NCBI GenBank assembly: GCA_018262715.1
Contig: JADFDS010000014.1
Coordinates: 1-54,737 of the forward strand
Reading direction: 5' to 3'
From: Bacteroidota bacterium
GTDB lineage: Bacteria; Bacteroidota; Bacteroidia; Bacteroidales; VadinHA17
DNA: 54,737 nt
The translations under genes were made by a program, and so were the position numbers. The notes under the pieces are model-generated. The model saw nothing but the letters and a program-made list of their open reading frames with translations, was not told the DNA's origin and searched no databases. Below, in pieces: positions 9,268 to 18,051 of the stretch; within the stretch, counting starts at the first letter, position 1; every line of letters starts with the position of its first letter.

Positions 9268-10980
9268 ATGACGTTAAACCCGGAACACAGGTCCTATGAA
9301 GAATTGTCAGGCAACTTCACCTGGGCTGTTGCTGAAAAAGAGCTTGACTACAAAAACGGTGAAGTAATCAACATCGGGTGGTATTGCAGCGACAGGATAT
9401 GCCTGAAGGGCAATGCAGCCAAAGTTGCCCTGATCTACGAAGGGTTCGGTGGAATAAGCAGGCAGTTCACCTATGATGACATCCGTATTGCAGGCAACAC
9501 AATAGGGACATTCCTCAGAGGTCTTGGCATCATTGAAGGTGACAGGGTATGCCTCTTCATGGACAGGATCCCCGAGCTGTACCTCTCCTTCCTCGGCATA
9601 CTCAAGACCGGCGCTATTGTACAGCCGCTCTTTTCCGCCTTCGGCGAAGAATCACTGTTTGTCAGGCTGGAAAACGCAGGGACCAGGGCTATAATCACGC
9701 AAAAAAAACATCTCCAGAAAGTCAGGAAGATACGGGGGAAGCTGCCTCACCTGGAGTATGTCATCATCGTTGATGAGATTAAATCTGCAGACCTTGCCGC
9801 CGGTGAGGTTCTTTTCAGGCTCGACAACGCAGCGCCGGTGGAAAACTTTGACATCTGCCCCACCATGGCCGAGACACCTTCAGTGCTGCATTATACATCA
9901 GGAACCACCGGCCAGCCCAAGGGGGTGCAACATGTTCATTACTCACTTATTTCACAGTACCTGACAACAAAGTGGGTTCTTGACCTTCGTGATGACGATA
10001 TTTACTGGTGCACCGCAGACCCGGGATGGGTCACCGGCACCTCGTACGGCATCATCGGTCCGTGGAGCCTCGGAGTGACACAGTGCGTCCTCGACAGCGG
10101 TTTCTCGGCACAGGCATGGTACCGCTTTGCCGAAAAGAACAGGGTTACCGTATGGTACTCCGCTCCCACTGCAATAAGGGCACTTATGAAGGCCGGAAAT
10201 GAAATAGTGAAGTCGTTTGACCTGTCATCGCTTCGCCACCTGGCAAGTGTGGGTGAGCCACTCAACTCAGAAGCCGTGATATGGTCGGAGAAAGTGTTCG
10301 GCAAACCATTCCATGATACATTCTGGCAGACAGAGACCGGGTCAATAATGATAACCAACTTCCCGGGGATGAAGATTAAACCGGGATCAATGGGCAGAAC
10401 ATTTCCCGGGATAACCGGAACGGTACTTGATCCGGCCACATTCCGGCCTTATCCTGAACACGGAAGAGCCGGCCTCATCGCCTTCAGACCAGGGTGGCCC
10501 GCCATGATGCGTGCATACTGGAACAACGAGGAAAAATACAGGGAGAAGTTTGTCAACGGATGGTATCTTTCAGGCGACAGGGCCAGCATTGACAGCGAGG
10601 GATATTACTGGTTCATCGGCCGTGATGATGATGTCATAAATACAGGCGGGCACCTTGTGAGTCCCTTCGAGGTTGAATCGGCACTGCTTGAACATCCGGC
10701 CGTGGCCGAATCAGCCGTCACCTCCAGACCTGATGAGATCAACATGGAGGTGGTCAAGGCGTTCATTACCCTGAAACCCGGCCATACACCTGACCCAGAC
10801 CTCGAACTTGATATCATGAACTTCATCAGGAAACGTCTGTCTCCCCTTGCCATGCCGCAGGCCGTGGAATTCATGGACAGGCTCCCGAAAACACGAAGCG
10901 GAAAGATAATGAGACGCGTCCTCCACGCAAAAGAATGGGGAGAAGAGATCGGAGACATCTCGACACTGGAAAACGACTGA
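9268..10980 (+). CDS. AMP-forming acyl-CoA synthetase (AcsA-like acetate-CoA ligase)
   Basis: 570-residue ANL-superfamily adenylating enzyme, close in size to B. subtilis AcsA. Motifs in order: P-loop YTSGTTGQPKGV (about residue 210), the acyl-pocket motif DTFWQTETGS that keeps the Trp limiting Acs-type enzymes to short acids, YLSGDRASIDSEGYYWFIGRDDD, the hinge and VSPFEVE, and the C-terminal catalytic Lys in TRSGKIMRR. Acetate or another short acid is the expected substrate. It lies between tdh and kbl, 45 bases before an acyl carrier protein gene. The acceptor could therefore be that carrier protein as well as CoA; this is inference. A 188-base gap upstream holds no gene and no clear promoter. 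Confidence 0.88.
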   Translation: MTLNPEHRSYEELSGNFTWAVAEKELDYKNGEVINIGWYCSDRICLKGNAAKVALIYEGFGGISRQFTYDDIRIAGNTIGTFLRGLGIIEGDRVCLFMDRIPELYLSFLGILKTGAIVQPLFSAFGEESLFVRLENAGTRAIITQKKHLQKVRKIRGKLPHLEYVIIVDEIKSADLAAGEVLFRLDNAAPVENFDICPTMAETPSVLHYTSGTTGQPKGVQHVHYSLISQYLTTKWVLDLRDDDIYWCTADPGWVTGTSYGIIGPWSLGVTQCVLDSGFSAQAWYRFAEKNRVTVWYSAPTAIRALMKAGNEIVKSFDLSSLRHLASVGEPLNSEAVIWSEKVFGKPFHDTFWQTETGSIMITNFPGMKIKPGSMGRTFPGITGTVLDPATFRPYPEHGRAGLIAFRPGWPAMMRAYWNNEEKYREKFVNGWYLSGDRASIDSEGYYWFIGRDDDVINTGGHLVSPFEVESALLEHPAVAESAVTSRPDEINMEVVKAFITLKPGHTPDPDLELDIMNFIRKRLSPLAMPQAVEFMDRLPKTRSGKIMRRVLHAKEWGEEIGDISTLEND

Positions 10981-11025
10981 CATCACACGGCAATAAACAG
11001 GACACTAATTTTCAAACAACTGCAT

Positions 11026-11289
11026 ATGGAAGAAATGAACGTCAATGAAATGAAGGAGCTTATAATGAACTATGTCATCAAAGAATACATCGATGATGAT
11101 GATGTCAAAATCACATATGAAACTCCACTCATATCAAGCGGTTACGTAGACTCTTTCTCAATGGTCTCTCTTCTGGTCTTTCTTGAAAACAAATTCAGGA
11201 TCAAGATCCCTCCTTCAAAGGCAACCCCGGAAGCCTTTGACAGCGTCAACAACATTGTTGCGCTGGTCAATCAGTATCTGAAACAGTAA
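11026..11289 (+). CDS. Acyl carrier protein-like (phosphopantetheine) protein
   Basis: 87-residue acidic helical protein with a phosphopantetheine attachment site at Ser43 in YVDSFSMVSLL. The flanking sequence (PLISSGYVDSF and PEAFDSVNNIVALV) is nearer to dedicated carrier proteins that pair with stand-alone AMP ligases (DltC-like) than to fatty-acid AcpP, whose motif is GADSLD. It sits 45 bases after the acyl-CoA synthetase and 91 bases before kbl. Loading of the carrier by the neighbouring ligase and use by Kbl or another acyltransferase is a hypothesis from context only. Confidence 0.85.
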   Translation: MEEMNVNEMKELIMNYVIKEYIDDDDVKITYETPLISSGYVDSFSMVSLLVFLENKFRIKIPPSKATPEAFDSVNNIVALVNQYLKQ

Positions 11290-11306
11290 CACAAAAACCA
11301 TGTTAT

Positions 11307-11321
11307 TGATGATTATCATCA
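11307..11321. promoter_or_regulatory. 7-1-7 palindrome upstream of kbl
   Basis: TGATGAT-T-ATCATCA is a perfect 7-base inverted repeat around one base, in the ACP-kbl gap. Its layout and sequence resemble a Fur-family box (TGATAAT-n-ATTATCA) with two differences per symmetric pair. It has no T tract, so it is not a terminator. A regulator binding site is plausible but unproven. Confidence 0.35.
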
Positions 11322-11331
11322 TTGAATAATG

Positions 11332-11366
11332 TTGGTAAAACCCCATCTTTGCAGTCGTTTTACCAA
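11332..11366. promoter_or_regulatory. 10-base inverted repeat around a possible kbl promoter
   Basis: TTGGTAAAAC (11332-11341) and GTTTTACCAA (11357-11366) are exact inverted copies separated by 15 bases. The spacer contains CATCTTTGC, one mismatch from the TAnnTTTG promoter box. The arrangement looks like an operator flanking a promoter just ahead of kbl, or an mRNA hairpin in the kbl leader. Confidence 0.4.
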
Positions 11367-11380
11367 ATTATTCCCTTAAG

Positions 11381-12571
11381 ATGTACGACAGTTACAGGGA
11401 TCACCTGGCGATCCAGCTTGAGGAGATCAGGGAGGCTGGTCTCTATAAGAATGAACGTGTCATTGTTTCGCCCCAGGGGGCAGAGATAACCCTGAATACA
11501 GGGCAGAAGGTGCTTAATTTCTGTGCCAACAACTACCTGGGCCTCTCGGCAAATAAAAAGCTTGTTGAAGCAGCAAAGCAAGCGCTTGATACTCATGGCT
11601 ACGGCATGTCATCGGTCCGTTTCATCTGCGGAACGGGCGACATGCACAAGGAGCTGGAAAAAAAGATTGCTGAATTCTTCGGCACGGAAGACACCATCCT
11701 TTATGCTGCCTGCTTCGATGCCAACGGCGGCGTGTTTGAACCGCTGCTCACCAGTGACGATGCCATCATCAGCGACTCGCTCAATCATGCTTCAATCATT
11801 GACGGTGTGAGGCTCTGCAAAGCTAACCGATACAGGTATGAGAACGCTGACATGGAAGACCTTGAGGCACAGCTTCAGCTGGCACAGCAGCACCGCTTCA
11901 GGCTGATTGTCACTGACGGTGTTTTCTCGATGGACGGCAATGTTGCGCCTCTGGGCAGGATCTATGAGCTGGCAAACAAATACAATGCGATGGTGATGGT
12001 CGATGAGTCGCACTCCGCCGGCGTGGTTGGCGAGACCGGCCGCGGCGTCACCGAGCTTTACAATCTTCGCGGAAAGATTGAAATCATCACCGGTACTCTC
12101 GGAAAGGCATTCGGTGGAGCCATCGGAGGATTCACCACCGGGAAGAAGGAGATCATCGAGATGCTGCGCCAGCGTTCCAGGCCTTATCTTTTCTCCAACT
12201 CCATCCCTCCCCTCGTGGCCGCTGCCGGTCTGAAAATGATTGAGATGATGACCGAAACCAACGAGCTGCAGGACAAGCTTCATCACAACACCAGGTATTT
12301 CATGGAGAAGATGCTTAAAGCCGGTTTCGACATCAAGCCCACACAGTCAGCCATCTGCGCCGTGATGCTCTATGACGCCAAACTGTCACAGGAGATGGCT
12401 TCCAGGCTCCTGAAGGAAGGCATCTATGTCATCGGCTTCTATTATCCGGTGGTTCCGAAGGATCAGGCACGCATACGGGTACAGCTTTCGGCAGCCCACG
12501 AGACAGAGCACCTTGACAAAGCCATCAATGCATTCATAAAAGTCGGAAAGGACCTTGGCGTTCTGAAATAA
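11381..12571 (+). CDS. kbl: 2-amino-3-ketobutyrate CoA ligase (glycine C-acetyltransferase) Kbl
   Basis: PLP-dependent alpha-oxoamine synthase that splits 2-amino-3-oxobutyrate (from Tdh) with CoA into glycine and acetyl-CoA. The 396 residues align throughout with E. coli Kbl: FCANNYLGL, GMSSVRFICGT, SDSLNHASIIDGVRLCKA, TDGVFSMDG, MVDESHSAG, the PLP lysine at Lys242 in GTLGKAFGG, and FYYPVVPKDQARIRVQLSAAH. This identity argues for genuine Kbl and against a CqsA- or sphingolipid-type synthase, even though a carrier-protein gene precedes it. A weak GCCGG/CCGGC hairpin (about 12613-12643) followed by TTTCTCTT may end the transcript. Confidence 0.95.
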   Translation: MYDSYRDHLAIQLEEIREAGLYKNERVIVSPQGAEITLNTGQKVLNFCANNYLGLSANKKLVEAAKQALDTHGYGMSSVRFICGTGDMHKELEKKIAEFFGTEDTILYAACFDANGGVFEPLLTSDDAIISDSLNHASIIDGVRLCKANRYRYENADMEDLEAQLQLAQQHRFRLIVTDGVFSMDGNVAPLGRIYELANKYNAMVMVDESHSAGVVGETGRGVTELYNLRGKIEIITGTLGKAFGGAIGGFTTGKKEIIEMLRQRSRPYLFSNSIPPLVAAAGLKMIEMMTETNELQDKLHHNTRYFMEKMLKAGFDIKPTQSAICAVMLYDAKLSQEMASRLLKEGIYVIGFYYPVVPKDQARIRVQLSAAHETEHLDKAINAFIKVGKDLGVLK

Positions 12572-12649
12572 ATTTAATTTTTTTTGCCTTTCCCATTTAT
12601 TAATAGGTATAGGCCGGGTTTAAAAAATTAAAATAATTCCGGCTTTCTC

Positions 12650-12678
12650 TTGTATTTTTAAATTAATGGTTATTTTTG
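12650..12678 (+). promoter_or_regulatory. Promoter of the ilv-leu operon
   Basis: TTG at 12650-12652 and TATTTTTG at 12671-12678 match the Bacteroidota -33 and -7 (TAnnTTTG) elements with an 18-base spacer. Transcription would start near 12683, about 14 bases before the leader peptide ATG. Confidence 0.65.
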
Positions 12679-12696
12679 CCAGCCATAAGTAAGGCT

Positions 12697-12753
12697 ATGC
12701 ACCACACATCACTATTTATTGCCCTGATTATTCTCATCGCCATAAGCGGATGA
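12697..12753 (+). CDS. ilv-leu operon leader peptide (Ile/Leu-rich)
   Basis: An 18-codon frame reading MHHTSLFIALIILIAISG, with five Ile and three Leu codons clustered at codons 6-16 and no Val. It begins about 19 bases after the promoter box and ends with a stop codon directly in front of the antiterminator arm at 12754-12761. Size, composition and position are those of an attenuation leader. A ribosome slowed at the Ile/Leu codons would leave the arm free, whereas a ribosome reaching the stop would cover it. Confidence 0.85.
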   Translation: MHHTSLFIALIILIAISG

Positions 12754-12821
12754 CCGGGGAGTAGTATATAGTGAGGATAATAATATCTGAAAGCTTCCCG
12801 GAAAACCGGGGAGCTTTTTTT
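12754..12821 (+). terminator. ilv-leu attenuator: terminator with competing antiterminator arm
   Basis: Terminator stem of 12 pairs (12790-12801 with 12806-12817, one T-G wobble), an AAAA loop and a T tract at 12815-12821. The segment CCGGGGAG at 12754-12761 is an exact copy of the terminator's 3' arm (12806-12813). It can therefore pair with the 5' arm CTTCCCGG (12794-12801) and abolish the terminator. ilvD starts 19 bases after the T tract. Confidence 0.88.
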
Positions 12822-12839
12822 GTTTTAAAAACCTCTGTA

Positions 12840-14666
12840 ATGAAAAAAGAACTGAGAAGCCTGCAGACAATGAGCGGAAGGACGATGGCCGGCGCCAGGA
12901 GCCTCTGGCGTGCAAACGGCATGAAGGAGGAACACTTCGGCAGGCCGGTGATAGCTGTCGTCAACTCATTCTCGCAGTTCGTGCCGGGACATGTGCACCT
13001 GCAGCAGGCCGGCAGCGTGATCAGGGAAGAGCTTTCCCGCCGGGGACTTTTTGCGGCAGAGTTTAACACCATTGCCATTGATGACGGCATAGCCATGGGG
13101 CACGGTGGAATGCTCTACTCTCTCCCCTCCCGCGACCTTATTGCTGACAGCGTGGAGTACGTCTGCAACGCCCACCGTGCTGATGCCATGATCTGCGTCA
13201 GCAACTGTGACAAGATCACTCCAGGCATGCTGATGGCCGCCATGAGACTGAATATTCCGGCAGTGTTCGTTTCGGGCGGACCGATGGAGGCGGGCGTTTT
13301 GGGCGGAAGAGCCGTTGACCTGATTGATACAATGGTGGCTGCGGCGGATGACTCCGTTTCCGCGGAAAAGCTTCTCGGACTCGAGAAATCATCATGCCCC
13401 TCCTGCGGATCATGCTCGGGAATGTTCACTGCCAACTCCATGAACTGCCTGACAGAGGCGCTGGGGTTGGCATTGCCGGGTAACGGCACCGTGCTGGCAA
13501 CACACGTTGACAGGATGAAGATGTTCCGGAGGGGAGCGCAGCTGATAGCTGATCTTGCTGAAAGGTACTACAGTGACGGAGATGAAACAGTATTACCCCG
13601 CTCGATAGCCACCAGGGAGGCATTCATGAATGCTATGACCGTTGACATCACCATGGGAGGATCGACAAATACCGTCCTGCATCTCCTGGCCATAGCCCGT
13701 GAGGCCGGGGTTGACTTCACAATGAAGGAGATTGATGCTCTGTCACGCCGTGTTCCGAACATTTGCAGGGTCTCCCCTGCCTCGGGGTATCACGTTGAAG
13801 ATGTCAACCGTGCCGGAGGGGTATTTGCAATAATGGGAGAACTAAACAGGGCGGGATTGCTCGATCCTTCTGTACGCCGGATAGATTATCCGTCACTGGA
13901 TGCGGCGCTGGCCGGCTGGGATATTCTGAGCCCGGTCGTTTTGCCGGAAGCACACGATCTCTTTCTCTCCGCTCCCGACAGGTCAGCCGGTCCCCGGCCA
14001 TTCGCCTCTGAAGCCAGGTACGGCTCTCATGACACTGACAGGGTCACCGGAGCGATAAGGGATACAGGTCATGCATACAGCAATGACGGAGGCCTGGCGG
14101 TTCTTTACGGAAACCTGGCTCCGGACGGATGCATGGTGAAGACGGCAGCCATTGACAGCTCAATAATGCGATTCAGCGGACCGGCAGTGGTTTTTGACTC
14201 CCAGGAGGATGCTGTGGCCGGCATTCTCGGAGGCAGGGTAAGGGAGGGTGATGTCGTGGTGATCCGTTACGAGGGGCCCCGCGGCGGCCCGGGGATGCAG
14301 GAGATGCTGTACCCCACATCATATCTCAGGTCTAAAGGTCTTGACCGCCGGTGTGCCCTCATCACTGACGGCCGCTTCTCAGGCGGGTCAGCAGGGCTTT
14401 CGGCCGGTCACATCTCCCCCGAGGCCGCCGCCGGAGGAACAATAGCCCTGGTGTGCAATGGCGACAGGATAATGATTGACATACCTGCCAGAACCATCAG
14501 GCTGGCTGTGGATGATACGGTCCTTGAGACAAGACGCAGGGCAGAGAGAGCCAGGGGAGCCGCGGCATTCACACCGGAGAACAGGGTCCGCACGGTTTCA
14601 GGCGCACTGAAGGTTTATGCGGCCCACGTCAGCTCGGCAGACCGGGGTGCCATACGGGAGATATAA
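12840..14666 (+). CDS. ilvD: Dihydroxy-acid dehydratase IlvD
   Basis: Iron-sulfur enzyme of valine and isoleucine synthesis, dehydrating 2,3-dihydroxy-3-methylbutanoate and its homologue to 2-oxo acids. It shows the cluster-ligand Cys of [10 protein letters not shown] and [19 protein letters not shown], the GNGT loop, [11 protein letters not shown], and the C-terminal [15 protein letters not shown] and DGRFSGG(S). The ATG at 12840 gives 608 residues beginning [11 protein letters not shown]. The longer open frame from 12771 would run through the attenuator hairpin and is rejected. First structural gene of the ilv-leu operon. Confidence 0.96.
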   Translation: MKKELRSLQTMSGRTMAGARSLWRANGMKEEHFGRPVIAVVNSFSQFVPGHVHLQQAGSVIREELSRRGLFAAEFNTIAIDDGIAMGHGGMLYSLPSRDLIADSVEYVCNAHRADAMICVSNCDKITPGMLMAAMRLNIPAVFVSGGPMEAGVLGGRAVDLIDTMVAAADDSVSAEKLLGLEKSSCPSCGSCSGMFTANSMNCLTEALGLALPGNGTVLATHVDRMKMFRRGAQLIADLAERYYSDGDETVLPRSIATREAFMNAMTVDITMGGSTNTVLHLLAIAREAGVDFTMKEIDALSRRVPNICRVSPASGYHVEDVNRAGGVFAIMGELNRAGLLDPSVRRIDYPSLDAALAGWDILSPVVLPEAHDLFLSAPDRSAGPRPFASEARYGSHDTDRVTGAIRDTGHAYSNDGGLAVLYGNLAPDGCMVKTAAIDSSIMRFSGPAVVFDSQEDAVAGILGGRVREGDVVVIRYEGPRGGPGMQEMLYPTSYLRSKGLDRRCALITDGRFSGGSAGLSAGHISPEAAAGGTIALVCNGDRIMIDIPARTIRLAVDDTVLETRRRAERARGAAAFTPENRVRTVSGALKVYAAHVSSADRGAIREI

Positions 14667-14678
14667 AAAATACTGAAA

Positions 14679-15023
14679 ATGACAGAAGACAATAATCATG
14701 AAGCAATTACCGGTGCTGAGGCGCTCCTGAAATCACTTGTCGAGGAGGGGGTTGATACCATCTACGGTTACCCCGGTGGTGCCATCATGCCTGTATATGA
14801 CAGGCTGCTCGACTACACGGGCAGTCTCAGGCATATACTCACGAGGCATGAGCAGGGTGCAGCACATGCAGCCCAGGCCTATGCCATGGTAACGGGCAAA
14901 CCGGGCGTCTGCTTCGCCACCTCCGGCCCGGGAGCCACTAACCTGGTGACAGGCATTGCCAACGCTTTCCTTGATTCGGTACCCGTAGTCTTCATTACGG
15001 CACAGGTTGCTCTCCGCTCATAG
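14679..15023 (+). CDS. ilvB: Acetolactate synthase large subunit, N-terminal fragment (frameshifted)
   Basis: Residues 1-114 of the ThDP-dependent large subunit that condenses pyruvate into acetolactate or acetohydroxybutyrate. It shows [13 protein letters not shown] and the catalytic Glu of [14 protein letters not shown], then [22 protein letters not shown]. The frame then leaves the family sequence and hits TAG at 15021. One missing base near 15009-15011 explains this. Restoring it reads on as [18 protein letters not shown] into the downstream open frame. The full gene would span 14679-16399 (573 residues). The flanking operon genes are intact, so a sequencing or assembly error or a very recent mutation is more likely than an old pseudogene. 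Confidence 0.85.
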   Translation: MTEDNNHEAITGAEALLKSLVEEGVDTIYGYPGGAIMPVYDRLLDYTGSLRHILTRHEQGAAHAAQAYAMVTGKPGVCFATSGPGATNLVTGIANAFLDSVPVVFITAQVALRS

Positions 15024-15064
15024 GCACTGACGCCTTCCAGGAGACAGATATCCTGGGCATCTCA

Positions 15065-16399
15065 ATGCCGGTCACCAAATGGAATGCGCAGGTGAAGAAA
15101 GCCGCGGAAATACCGGACACCATTGCCCGTGCATTTTACATCGCCCGCACAGGGCGGCCCGGCCCCGTTCTGGTTGACATTTCAAAGGATGCCCAGATTG
15201 AGAGCATGAACTTCCGTTACCGCAAATGCACCTACATACGCAGCTACAACCCGGTGAATCCGATTGCCAGCAGGGACATGGAATCAGCCGCTGTGATGAT
15301 CAACCATTCAGAGAGACCCCTGATTCTGGCAGGCCACGGCGTAATCATCTCCGGAGCAGTGACGGAGCTGAAATCCCTTGCCGAAAAGGGAGGCATACCC
15401 GTGGCTGTCACCCTGCTCGGGATACCGGCATTCAGCCATGATCACAGGCTTTTCGCCGGCATGCTGGGCATGCACGGCAACTATGCACCCAATGTGCTGA
15501 CAAACAGGGCTGACCTGATCATTGCTGCCGGAATGCGGTTTGATGACCGTGTGACGGGAAACCTGAAGAAATATGCACCTCAGGCCAGGGTGATACACAT
15601 TGAGATAGACAGCTCTGAGATAGACAAGAATGTCAGGGCAGATCTTGGAATCAATGGTGATGTGAAAGAAGTTCTCACAGCAATTTTTCCCCATATCAGG
15701 GAAAGAAAGAGGGAGGAATGGATACGCGAGTTCCGGATTCTTGACAGTACGGAACACGAAAAAGTCATCAGGCCGGAGACGGAACCGGAAAATGGCGAAC
15801 TGAAGATGGGTGAAGTGGTGAAGGTAATTTCGGAGCATGCCGGCAGAGACGCGGTGGTGGTGACTGATGTTGGCCAGCACCAGATGGCTGTGGCACGCTA
15901 TTACCACTTCACTGACAGCAACACCCTCGTTACCTCGGGTGGGATGGGAACGATGGGCTTCGGGCTGCCCGCTGCCGTGGGCGCCGCCACCGGCACATCT
16001 GACCGGCAGGTGATAGCATTTATCGGTGACGGCGGCATCCAGATGACCCTCCAGGAACTGGGAACAATAATGCAGTATCACATTCCTGTGAAAATAGTTC
16101 TTCTGAACAACAGCTTCCTGGGAATGGTGCGCCAGTGGCAGGAGATGTTCTTTAACAGCCGTTACGCCTCAACTGAGATGGTCAACCCCGATTTTGTGGC
16201 ACTTGCTTCGGCCTACGGGATCCCCGGGCGAAAGATAAAAAACCGCGAAGAACTGAAGGCATCTGCCGCAGAGATGCTTGACTCAGACGGCCCCTTCATC
16301 CTGGTGGCGGAGGTGAGCCGCACGGCAAACATCCTCCCGATGGTCGAGCCGGGAGCATCAGTATCTGAAGTAACACTTACATACAACAGCAAGTCATGA
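15065..16399 (+). CDS. ilvB: Acetolactate synthase large subunit, C-terminal fragment (frameshifted)
   Basis: The remaining 444 residues of the same enzyme in the other frame. They include RPVLVDI-type sequence (GRPGPVLVDISKDAQ), the central FAD-like domain with GHGVIISGA and AAGMRFDDRVTG, and the ThDP/Mg motif GDGGIQMTLQELGT...LLNNSFLGMVRQWQ. The ATG at 15065 is an internal Met (SMPVTKW), not a true start; family sequence continues upstream to about 15011. The stop overlaps the ilvN start by four bases (ATGA), the normal coupling for an ilvBN pair, which argues that the intact gene was functional. Confidence 0.87.
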   Translation: MPVTKWNAQVKKAAEIPDTIARAFYIARTGRPGPVLVDISKDAQIESMNFRYRKCTYIRSYNPVNPIASRDMESAAVMINHSERPLILAGHGVIISGAVTELKSLAEKGGIPVAVTLLGIPAFSHDHRLFAGMLGMHGNYAPNVLTNRADLIIAAGMRFDDRVTGNLKKYAPQARVIHIEIDSSEIDKNVRADLGINGDVKEVLTAIFPHIRERKREEWIREFRILDSTEHEKVIRPETEPENGELKMGEVVKVISEHAGRDAVVVTDVGQHQMAVARYYHFTDSNTLVTSGGMGTMGFGLPAAVGAATGTSDRQVIAFIGDGGIQMTLQELGTIMQYHIPVKIVLLNNSFLGMVRQWQEMFFNSRYASTEMVNPDFVALASAYGIPGRKIKNREELKASAAEMLDSDGPFILVAEVSRTANILPMVEPGASVSEVTLTYNSKS

Positions 16400-16956
16400 A
16401 ACAGGAATTCACAATATCGCTATTCAGCGAAAGCCATATCGGAATCCTCAGCAGGATTACCCTCATACTGTCACGCCGGCAGATAAACATTGAAAGTATA
16501 ACCGCCTCGGAATCAGCGGTCCCGGGAGTGCAGATGCTGACTATGGTTGTGCGCACCACGCCTGAGATGGTGCAGAAAGTCGCCCGCCAGGTAGAAAAGG
16601 TGGTTGACGTGCTCAAGGTATTCGTACACACATCATCCGAGATAATCTGCCAGGAGATGGCTCTCTACAAGGTCACCACCAGGGGACTCATGTCAGGCAG
16701 CATGATCAGTGACATTGTCAGGAAACATAACGCAAGGATACTGGAGGTAAAGTCCGAATACATGGTGGTGGAAAAGAGCGGCACCAGGGCGGAGATAAAG
16801 GAACTTCTTGCGCTTCTTGAACCTTGCGGTGTACTGCAGTTCGTCAGCTCGGGTCGGGTGGCCGTCACACGCCAGGTTAAAGAGCTTAACGCATACCTCC
16901 GTGAGATGGAAGAAGCCAGGGGAACCCGGCAGGAGGCACTTGAATTCTACAACTGA
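16396..16956 (+). CDS. ilvN: Acetolactate synthase small (regulatory) subunit IlvN
   Basis: 186-residue regulatory subunit with an N-terminal ACT domain (about residues 4-78, SLFSESHIGILSRITLILSRRQINIESI) and the C-terminal ALS_ss domain (EMALYKVTTRG ... VLQFVSSGRVAVTR). It activates the large subunit and confers feedback inhibition by branched-chain amino acids. It overlaps ilvB by four bases and precedes ilvC by 29 bases. Confidence 0.95.
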   Translation: MKQEFTISLFSESHIGILSRITLILSRRQINIESITASESAVPGVQMLTMVVRTTPEMVQKVARQVEKVVDVLKVFVHTSSEIICQEMALYKVTTRGLMSGSMISDIVRKHNARILEVKSEYMVVEKSGTRAEIKELLALLEPCGVLQFVSSGRVAVTRQVKELNAYLREMEEARGTRQEALEFYN

Positions 16957-16985
16957 AACAGACACTAACCTAACAGATATTCATT

Positions 16986-18035
16986 ATGGCACAGATTGAT
17001 TTTGGAGGAGTAATTGAAAATGTGGTAACAAGGCAGGAATTTCCACTGTCAAAAGCACACGAGGCACTTAAGGATGAGGTTGTTGCCGTCATCGGTTACG
17101 GGGTTCAGGGACCGGCACAGGCCATGAACATGCGTGACAACGGCATTAATGTGATTGTCGGCCAGGCCCCGGAGTTCAGGGCAGACTGGGACAGGGCCGT
17201 TGCTGACGGATTTATTCCGGGCCGGACACTGTTCTCCGTTGAGGAAGCTGCCTCCCGCGGTACCATCATCCAGTACCTGGTATCGGATGCCGCCCAGCGC
17301 ATACTGTGGCCGGTGATCAGTCCACATCTCACCGCCGGAAAGGCCCTTTACTTCTCCCATGGCTTCTCAGTGACATACAAGCAGCATACGGGGGTGATAC
17401 CACCGCCTGACATTGACGTGATACTCTGTGCCCCTAAAGGCTCGGGCACCAGCGTCAGGCGCAACTTCCTTGCCGGAGCCGGCATCAACTCCAGCTTCTC
17501 GGTCTTCCAGGACCATACTGGCAGGGCCGGAGAACGGGTCATTGCCCTGGGTATTGCCATTGGCTCCGGGTACCTCTTCCCCACCACCTTTGAGAAGGAG
17601 GTCTTCAGCGACCTGACCGGCGAACGCGGCGTACTCATGGGAGCCCTCGAGGGAATCATGGAGGCACAGTACCAGGTGCTTCGCGAAAACGGTCACTCAC
17701 CATCGGAAGCATTCAACGAGACGGTGGAGGAGCTGACACAGAGCCTGATCAGGCTTGTCGACGAGAAAGGGATGGACTGGATGTATGCCAATTGCAGCGC
17801 CACGGCACAGCGCGGGGCACTCGACTGGAAACCAAGGTTCAGGGAAGCTACCCTCCCGGTCTTCAGGGAACTGTATGAAAAAGTAAGCTCCGGGGAGGAG
17901 TGCGTCAGGGTGCTGACCTCTACCGGCGCACCCGGATACAGGGAACAGCTTAATGCCGAACTGGCTGAGATGGGATCATCAGAGCTCTGGAAAGCAGGCG
18001 CTGCAGTAAGGAAACTGAGGCCTGACGGCAAATAA
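16986..18035 (+). CDS. ilvC: Ketol-acid reductoisomerase IlvC
   Basis: NADPH-dependent isomerase-reductase, second step of valine/isoleucine synthesis. The Rossmann motif [19 protein letters not shown] starts at about residue 35. The Mg-binding region follows ([51 protein letters not shown]). 349 residues correspond to the class I form with the [10 protein letters not shown] variant common in Bacteroidota. Third enzyme step of the operon, 16 bases before leuA. Confidence 0.96.
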   Translation: MAQIDFGGVIENVVTRQEFPLSKAHEALKDEVVAVIGYGVQGPAQAMNMRDNGINVIVGQAPEFRADWDRAVADGFIPGRTLFSVEEAASRGTIIQYLVSDAAQRILWPVISPHLTAGKALYFSHGFSVTYKQHTGVIPPPDIDVILCAPKGSGTSVRRNFLAGAGINSSFSVFQDHTGRAGERVIALGIAIGSGYLFPTTFEKEVFSDLTGERGVLMGALEGIMEAQYQVLRENGHSPSEAFNETVEELTQSLIRLVDEKGMDWMYANCSATAQRGALDWKPRFREATLPVFRELYEKVSSGEECVRVLTSTGAPGYREQLNAELAEMGSSELWKAGAAVRKLRPDGK

Positions 18036-18051
18036 CCTCAAAACGGAAATC

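Noticed and set aside
15003-15030. Programmed ribosomal frameshift in ilvB
   Set aside because: No X-XXY-YYZ slippery site, no homopolymer and no stable downstream hairpin; the family is not known to use recoding.
15308-16081. 257-residue antisense open frame inside ilvB
   Set aside because: Lies wholly opposite a recognisable acetolactate synthase; composition is that of a shadow frame and no family is recognised.
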